A DNA stretch of 64,000 nucleotides from Flavobacterium sp. BFFFF2 (GTDB lineage Bacteria; Bacteroidota; Bacteroidia; Flavobacteriales; Flavobacteriaceae): contig NKJD01000009.1 of NCBI GenBank assembly GCA_002256385.1, forward strand, positions 1 to 64,000, read 5' to 3'. The position numbers were made by a program, and so were the translations under genes. The notes under the pieces are model-generated. The model was not told the DNA's origin and did not search any database. It saw only the letters and a list, made by a program, of their open reading frames with translations. The stretch's first letter is position 1; the number at the start of each line of letters is the position of its first letter. Positions 59,188-64,000 of the stretch are shown piece by piece.

Positions 59188-60267
59188 TTAATCGAAGGCA
59201 TTTAAATCGACCCGCAAAGAAAAGATATTTGAATACAAGGCATTGGTGGCATCGCCAATATTCGTGATGGCATAATCAAGTTTAAAACCGCGGTAATAAA
59301 AACCAAGGCCCAAATTGGGTTGCATGCCCAAACTAGTACTGCCATCGGGTTGCAATACATTTTGAAAATTGCCCAAACCTGCTCGGGCAAAAACCATTTC
59401 CGTATAAGCAAATTCGGCACCCAAGGCTGGGGTGGCGCTAAAATGCTGTGAACTAATCCAGTCATTGGTGCGGTAAAATTGTCCATTAACATTGAACGCC
59501 ACTTTTAAACTGTATTCTCGGTCAAATTCATGATACCGTGACACGCCCAATTGAATTTTTGGCAACGTAATTTCGGTCTTTTCGGGCAATTCCTGATTCT
59601 GATCTGGAATGGCATTTTGCACCGTTTTAAATTCTTCTTCGTTGATATTCCACACATTATAAGTGGTGGTCACATCACGCAGCATGAGCCCAAATTTCCA
59701 TTCTTTTCTTTCCCATTGACATCCCACATCAAAGCCAAATCCCCAAGAAGTGGCAAATTTGCCAATGATGCGTCGAATAATTTTTGCATTCACGCCATAT
59801 CGAAACTCCTTCACTTCCGTTTTACGCGCCAAAGAAAGGGTGAGTGCGTAGTCGGCAGTTGAAAATTTACTCACCCGATTGTAGTCGACGTTGCCTTGGC
59901 TATCAATCAATTGGGTGGTATTTAAAATATCATCGACCCCAAAGCGCATCAATGAAGCACCCCAAGAAGTACGTTCATCAACGGGGGTTGCATAGGCAAT
60001 GTAATCATATTGGGCAATATTGGCAAAATAACTGGCGTGCATGGCGCTCGCTTGGCTGTGTTCCAAATACAACAAACCTGCTGGGTTCCAATACCCTGCA
60101 TTGACATCATCGGTACTTGCAGTCACCGCCTGGGCCATGCCAAGGGCAGCTGCATCTACTCCCAAATTCATGAATTCATTGGAATATTTGCGAACTGATT
60201 GGCCGTGCAAGAGCGTTCCGACAAACAGAACAATTACCCAAGTAAATCTGAAAAAAAGCTGATACAA
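59188..60267 (-). CDS. PorV/PorQ-family outer-membrane protein
   Basis: This 359-residue protein has a signal peptide ending near LLHGQS and a typical early motif AAALGMAQAVTASTDDVNAG, followed by YWNPAGL. Beta-strand-like segments run to the C-terminus. PorV- and PorQ-type proteins are outer-membrane barrels, several of which take part in type IX secretion. The two T9SS-tagged proteins in this window show that the cell has this system. The exact role is not resolved. Confidence 0.83.
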   Translation of the reverse strand: MYQLFFRFTWVIVLFVGTLLHGQSVRKYSNEFMNLGVDAAALGMAQAVTASTDDVNAGYWNPAGLLYLEHSQASAMHASYFANIAQYDYIAYATPVDERTSWGASLMRFGVDDILNTTQLIDSQGNVDYNRVSKFSTADYALTLSLARKTEVKEFRYGVNAKIIRRIIGKFATSWGFGFDVGCQWERKEWKFGLMLRDVTTTYNVWNINEEEFKTVQNAIPDQNQELPEKTEITLPKIQLGVSRYHEFDREYSLKVAFNVNGQFYRTNDWISSQHFSATPALGAEFAYTEMVFARAGLGNFQNVLQPDGSTSLGMQPNLGLGFYYRGFKLDYAITNIGDATNALYSNIFSLRVDLNAFD

Positions 60268-60483
60268 TTGTGTTTGGTTTTGGGCGTCAAAAGTAACAAA
60301 TTGATGGCGGAACGCCGCTTTAATTATTGTTAAAGCATTGATTACTTCTGCGCTGTTAACGACATTTGACTTAATATATTGTATTACATTTGCGGCCGCT
60401 GGCGATTACAACTTTTCATTTTTGACATGATGGACGGCTGTTAAAAGTCAACTTTTTGGAAATGATAACTAGATCGATTACTT

Positions 60484-61182
60484 ATGAAATTGGCACGATT
60501 GGTACCCAATGCTTTTACGATGTTGAATTTAGGCTCGGGTTGCGTTGGTTTGATAGCTTTAACAGAACATCGCTTTGGATGGGCCTTGTTTTGGGTGGCC
60601 TTGGGCATTTTCTTTGACTTTTTTGATGGCTTTTTTGCACGTTTGCTGCATGTCAGCAGCCCATTAGGGATACAATTGGATTCTTTAGCCGACATGGTGA
60701 CCAGCGGTGTAACGCCCGGCATGGCGGTAATGATCACGCTATTAGATCGTTTTCCTTCGCACTCAATTTGGCCGTATTTGGGCTTTGTGATTACGTTAGG
60801 GTCATGTTACCGATTGGCCAAATTTAATTTAGATACCCGACAATCCGATTCATTCATTGGTTTGCCGACGCCAGCCAATGCCTTGTTTTTTTTAAGTTGG
60901 ATGTTTCTGATTCAGCAAACACCCAATCTCTGGATGCCGTGGATGTCAAGCACGTCTTTGATTATGGTCATGGTGGGTTTAAGTGCTTGGGTCATGAATG
61001 CTGAAATACCCTTGTTTTCATTGAAAGTAAAAGCACCTTATAGCTGGCAGAAATACCAAGTACAGATTCTTTTTCTCTTATTTTCCATTGGTTGTATGGC
61101 CTTTTTACAATGGGCAGCCATCCCAATTATCATATTGGTGTATGTACTTACTTCAGTAGTTGTTAAGCCAAAAAGCCATTAA
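60484..61182 (+). CDS. pssA: CDP-diacylglycerol-serine O-phosphatidyltransferase
   Basis: This 232-residue membrane enzyme has the CDP-alcohol transferase motif spread over FFDFFDGFFARLLHVSSPLG and IQLDSLADMVTSGVTPG, with the conserved DG..AR...G...D...D residues. It makes phosphatidylserine from CDP-diacylglycerol and serine. Several membrane helices follow. Its 3' end overlaps that of the serine dehydratase gene by 4 bp, on the opposite strand. The pairing of a serine-using and a serine-degrading enzyme is probably chance. Confidence 0.92.
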   Translation: MKLARLVPNAFTMLNLGSGCVGLIALTEHRFGWALFWVALGIFFDFFDGFFARLLHVSSPLGIQLDSLADMVTSGVTPGMAVMITLLDRFPSHSIWPYLGFVITLGSCYRLAKFNLDTRQSDSFIGLPTPANALFFLSWMFLIQQTPNLWMPWMSSTSLIMVMVGLSAWVMNAEIPLFSLKVKAPYSWQKYQVQILFLLFSIGCMAFLQWAAIPIIILVYVLTSVVVKPKSH

Positions 61183-62603
61183 CAATCGGCCATATTTACA
61201 GCTACTGCCAAGCCACCTTCTGATGTTTCTTTGTATTTAATGTTCATGTCCTGAGCCGTTTGCCACATCGTGTTAATCACTTTGTCAAGGGGCACTTTCG
61301 TGTCTTTGGCATCGGTCGACATAGCCAATTCTGCGGCATTAATCGCTTTGATCGCACCCATGGTGTTGCGTTCAATACATGGAATTTGCACCAATCCACC
61401 AATCGGATCGCAGGTTAAACCCAAATGATGCTCCATGGCAATTTCGGCTGCCACCAACACTTGTTCGGGGGTTCCGCCCATCAGTTCGCACAAAGCTGCC
61501 GCCGCCATGGCACTAGACACCCCAATTTCCGCTTGGCAGCCACCCATAGCTGCTGAAATAGTGGCACCTTTTTTGAAGATACTACCCATTTCGCCGGCTA
61601 CCATCAAAAATTGATTGATTTGTTCAGCGCCTGCTTGGTGGTTTTCAATGACATAATAATACATCAAAACCGCCGGAATGACGCCCGCACTGCCATTGGT
61701 AGGGGCTGTAACCACCCGTCCTAAGGAGGCATTTACTTCATTGACGGCCAAGGCAAAACAACTGACCCATTTTAAAATTTGACGAAATTTTACTTCTCGG
61801 GTTCTAATGGCAGCAATCCATTCTTCTGGATTATTGTAAACAGCATCGCCAATTAGTTCTTTATGCATGTCAAAGGCGCGGCGTTTTACGTTGAGCCCAC
61901 CTGGCAAAATGCCCTCGGTATGACAGCCCACGTACATGCACTCAAGCATGGTTTTCCAAATGCGTTGCAATTCCGATTGAATGGTGGCTGCATCACGCAT
62001 GGACAGTTCGTTGTCAAAAACGACAGCTGATACAGATCTATTTTGCAGTTGTGTATAATTCAATAAATCATCGGCTGTATTAATGGGGTAGGGGAACCCA
62101 CATTTGATGATCCATTTCTTTTGCGCATTGATTCGTTCTTCGACCACCACAAAACCGCCTCCGATAGAGTAATAAGTTTCATGGAATTCAAAATTATTTC
62201 CCTTGGCCGTAAAAGTGAGGCCATTGGAATGAAAAGGTAAAAATTGACGGTGAAAAGTAATGTGTTGGCTAGGGTCAAAATCAATAAAGTGCAGGTTGCC
62301 CAGTTTTAATTGTGTTGTTTCTTTGATTTGCTGCACAATGGCATGAATTTCTGGAACAGGGATGTATTCTGGATCTTGTCCACTCAGCCCCAACATGACG
62401 GCGTAATCGGTGGCGTGACCTTTGCCCGTCAGAGAAAGTGACCCATACAAATCCACTTGGATGCTTTCGATGGCATCTAAAGAGTGCACTTCTTGGAGCT
62501 CTTTCAAAAAGCGTTCTGCTGCCCGCCAAGGGCCCAATGTGTGTGAACTAGACGGACCTACCCCGATTTTGAGCATGTCGAAAACTGAAATACTTTCTTC
62601 CAT
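61179..62603 (-). CDS. sdaA: L-serine ammonia-lyase
   Basis: This protein of about 474 residues combines an N-terminal beta domain ([20 protein letters not shown]) and a C-terminal alpha domain ([20 protein letters not shown]). Cys residues near [16 protein letters not shown] would bind a 4Fe-4S cluster. It deaminates serine to pyruvate. The start at MEESISVFD fits the family; a Met 29 codons upstream does not. It is the single-chain form. Confidence 0.93.
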   Translation of the reverse strand: MEESISVFDMLKIGVGPSSSHTLGPWRAAERFLKELQEVHSLDAIESIQVDLYGSLSLTGKGHATDYAVMLGLSGQDPEYIPVPEIHAIVQQIKETTQLKLGNLHFIDFDPSQHITFHRQFLPFHSNGLTFTAKGNNFEFHETYYSIGGGFVVVEERINAQKKWIIKCGFPYPINTADDLLNYTQLQNRSVSAVVFDNELSMRDAATIQSELQRIWKTMLECMYVGCHTEGILPGGLNVKRRAFDMHKELIGDAVYNNPEEWIAAIRTREVKFRQILKWVSCFALAVNEVNASLGRVVTAPTNGSAGVIPAVLMYYYVIENHQAGAEQINQFLMVAGEMGSIFKKGATISAAMGGCQAEIGVSSAMAAAALCELMGGTPEQVLVAAEIAMEHHLGLTCDPIGGLVQIPCIERNTMGAIKAINAAELAMSTDAKDTKVPLDKVINTMWQTAQDMNIKYKETSEGGLAVAVNMADC

Positions 62604-62741
62604 CAATTTGTGGTCATTGGTTTGTTTGTCGCAAAAATAGGTTTTTTGCGAACCTTTCGCCCATAAACCTAAAATTTTGGTCGATTCCATAAAAAAAGCT
62701 TTCCGAAGAAAGCTATTTGTCCAAAAGGTAAAATGTAGCTA

Positions 62742-63581
62742 TTATTGCTTCTTCATGTTTTTCATTTCTTTTTCAATCATCTCGTAAAACTGGTCAATTT
62801 TGGGCAACACCACAATGCGCGTTCGGCGGTTGATGGCCCGGTTGTCGCTGGTGTTGTTGTCAACCAACGGAATGAATTCACTTCGGCCAGCGGCAATGAG
62901 CTGTTTGGGATTTACACCCAAATCTTTGGTTAACACCCTGATAATGGCTGTTGAACGTTTCACACTCAAATCCCAATTGTCAAGCAAAATGGCATTGCCC
63001 GTAAAAGGCACATTGTCGGTATGGCCTTCTACCATGCATTCAAAGTCGGGTTTGCTATTGACGACTTTGGCCACTTTAGCCAACACTTCTTTCGCTTGTT
63101 CGCTTACTACGTACGAGCCGCTTTTAAATAATAATTTATCTGCTATAGAAATGAATACCACCCCTTTATCTACGTTGACCTCAATGTCTGGATCATTGAT
63201 GCCCACTGAACTTTTGAGGCTAGTAACCAATGCCAAAGTAACGCTATCTTTTTTGGTTAACGCATCTTGTAATCGGTAAATTTTAAGGTCTTTTTCTTTT
63301 AAACTCTCCAATGACTTCTCCAAATTTTGTGCGCCTTTGGCCGTTAAATTGGTCAAATTGCCCACATTGTTGATGAGCTCTGAATTGTTGTTTTTGAGGT
63401 AGTCAGCTTGCTTACTAAGTGCGTCTTTTTCAGTCAGGCAAGTATTTAATTTAATGGTGCAAGTATTCAATAAATCTTGTACCTCTTTGTTTTTGGCTTC
63501 TAGTTCAGCGATTTTCTTTTTTGAACCGCAACTGGCTAAAACCAAGGCAGCTCCCATGAAAATTAAAATTCGGCGTTTCAT
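62742..63581 (-). CDS. OmpA-family lipoprotein
   Basis: This 279-residue protein has a lipobox (LVLASC, Cys18) and a long coiled coil (residues about 25-120). The C-terminal OmpA-like peptidoglycan-binding domain contains EGHTDNVPFTGN and NRRTRIVVLP. It anchors to the outer membrane and contacts peptidoglycan. The coiled coil is a spacer across the periplasm. It is followed by sdaA on the same strand after a 138-bp gap. Confidence 0.9.
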   Translation of the reverse strand: MKRRILIFMGAALVLASCGSKKKIAELEAKNKEVQDLLNTCTIKLNTCLTEKDALSKQADYLKNNNSELINNVGNLTNLTAKGAQNLEKSLESLKEKDLKIYRLQDALTKKDSVTLALVTSLKSSVGINDPDIEVNVDKGVVFISIADKLLFKSGSYVVSEQAKEVLAKVAKVVNSKPDFECMVEGHTDNVPFTGNAILLDNWDLSVKRSTAIIRVLTKDLGVNPKQLIAAGRSEFIPLVDNNTSDNRAINRRTRIVVLPKIDQFYEMIEKEMKNMKKQ

Positions 63582-63740
63582 TTTTGATTATATTTAAAAG
63601 ATGGTAAACAAATGATTATTTCATTTCATGTAATTTAACACATAAATGGTGGCAAAGATACAACCAACCATTGAGCTATAAAACGATGATTTTCCTAAAA
63701 TATTGTTACATTTTTCTTTCAGAAAAAAAACACGTACTCA

Positions 63741-64000
63741 CTATTCATAGCGCAATGCCTCAATCGGATCAAGTCGAGAAGCTTTGATGGCGGGGTATAA
63801 GCCCGAAACCAAGGCAACCACAAAACTCGTAATTACTGCTGCAATGATGGCCATCCAAGGAACGACAAAAGAAAATTCCAAAGCAGATGAAAGTGCATAC
63901 CCAATTAATATACCGAATATGATGCCAAACAGGCCACCCAATTGGCCTATGAGTAAGGTTTCAATAAAAAATTGCCAAGCAATGGTGTTTTTACGTGCGC
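63741..64000 (-). CDS. ABC transporter permease, FtsX/MacB type (partial)
   Basis: Only the C-terminal 86 residues or so are in the window; the gene continues past the right edge. The visible part reads [20 protein letters not shown], then a membrane helix, a second helix, and the classic end [20 protein letters not shown]. This is the C-terminal signature of MacB/LolE-type permeases. An apparent TTG start at 63941 is an artefact, since the frame stays open to 64000. Confidence 0.85.
   Translation of the reverse strand, partial: ARKNTIAWQFFIETLLIGQLGGLFGIIFGILIGYALSSALEFSFVVPWMAIIAAVITSFVVALVSGLYPAIKASRLDPIEALRYE

Noticed and set aside
59551..60262. Plus-strand frames within the PorV/PorQ-family gene
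   Set aside because: They are antisense shadows with no family pattern.

Overview
The window is chromosomal DNA of a low-GC member of the Bacteroidetes (Bacteroidota), most likely a flavobacterium-like organism. The signs are two proteins with type IX secretion C-terminal sorting domains, a PorV/PorQ-family outer-membrane protein, a TonB-dependent receptor of the OMP_b-brl_3 type, and LytS/LytTR two-component genes. Start codons lack Shine-Dalgarno sequences, and several promoters fit the Bacteroidetes form TTTG...TAnnTTTG. Core genes (rpsA, lysS, fabG, pssA, sdaA, a tRNA-Pro) show that this is the chromosome. The genus cannot be fixed from the sequence alone.

The left 8.5 kb is the most unusual part: an integron-like gene-cassette array, all on the minus strand. 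A 588-residue tyrosine recombinase (6691-8457) ends in the SPLD-type tail seen in integron integrases, but it lacks the IntI-specific insertion and carries about 300 extra N-terminal residues made of three degenerate repeats. Beside its 3' end lies a single GTTAGGTGC core (attI-like). Beyond that come five consecutive segments, each ending in a 130-140 bp imperfect palindrome that resembles attC. For four of the five segments the first 8 bases match, at 7 or 8 of 8, the reverse complement of the segment's own terminal attC half-site; the fifth matches at 6. This is the signature expected of circular cassette capture. Starting at the integrase, the cargo is a restriction-modification operon (regulator, C5 methyltransferase, two nuclease-like proteins), two sister cassettes with 12-bp tandem repeats, a secreted protein of unknown function, and a HigB/HigA toxin-antitoxin pair.

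From 8.8 to 34.6 kb the chromosome is ordinary. It holds a small stress/redox operon (flavin reductase-like protein, DUF2383, SpoIIAA-like, NDH-2), a TlpA-like thioredoxin protein, an ECF sigma operon, fabG with a VWA membrane protein, a DUF294/CBS regulator with a degenerate exonuclease, TerC, rpsA with a structured leader, an AAA NTPase, a class V aminotransferase, a LytS/LytTR pair and a 1371-residue secreted leucine-rich-repeat protein. From 34.6 to 36.6 kb there is a gene-free island of nested hairpin repeats whose paired arms change together between copies.

From 36.6 to 64 kb come nnrD, cyanophycinase with isoaspartyl peptidase, a dnaQ-like exonuclease with an FAH-family protein and an Hpt protein, a TonB receptor, and an alpha/beta hydrolase. 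Next are glgE with maltokinase, an Mrr-type nuclease, a secreted N-formylglutamate amidohydrolase-like protein, lysS, a RES/Xre toxin-antitoxin pair, and a pseudouridine catabolism pair. The window ends with tRNA-Pro, a VIT-family transporter, a PorV/PorQ protein, pssA, sdaA, an OmpA lipoprotein and the end of an ABC permease. Many intergenic gaps are filled with 7- or 8-bp tandem repeats and small palindromes.
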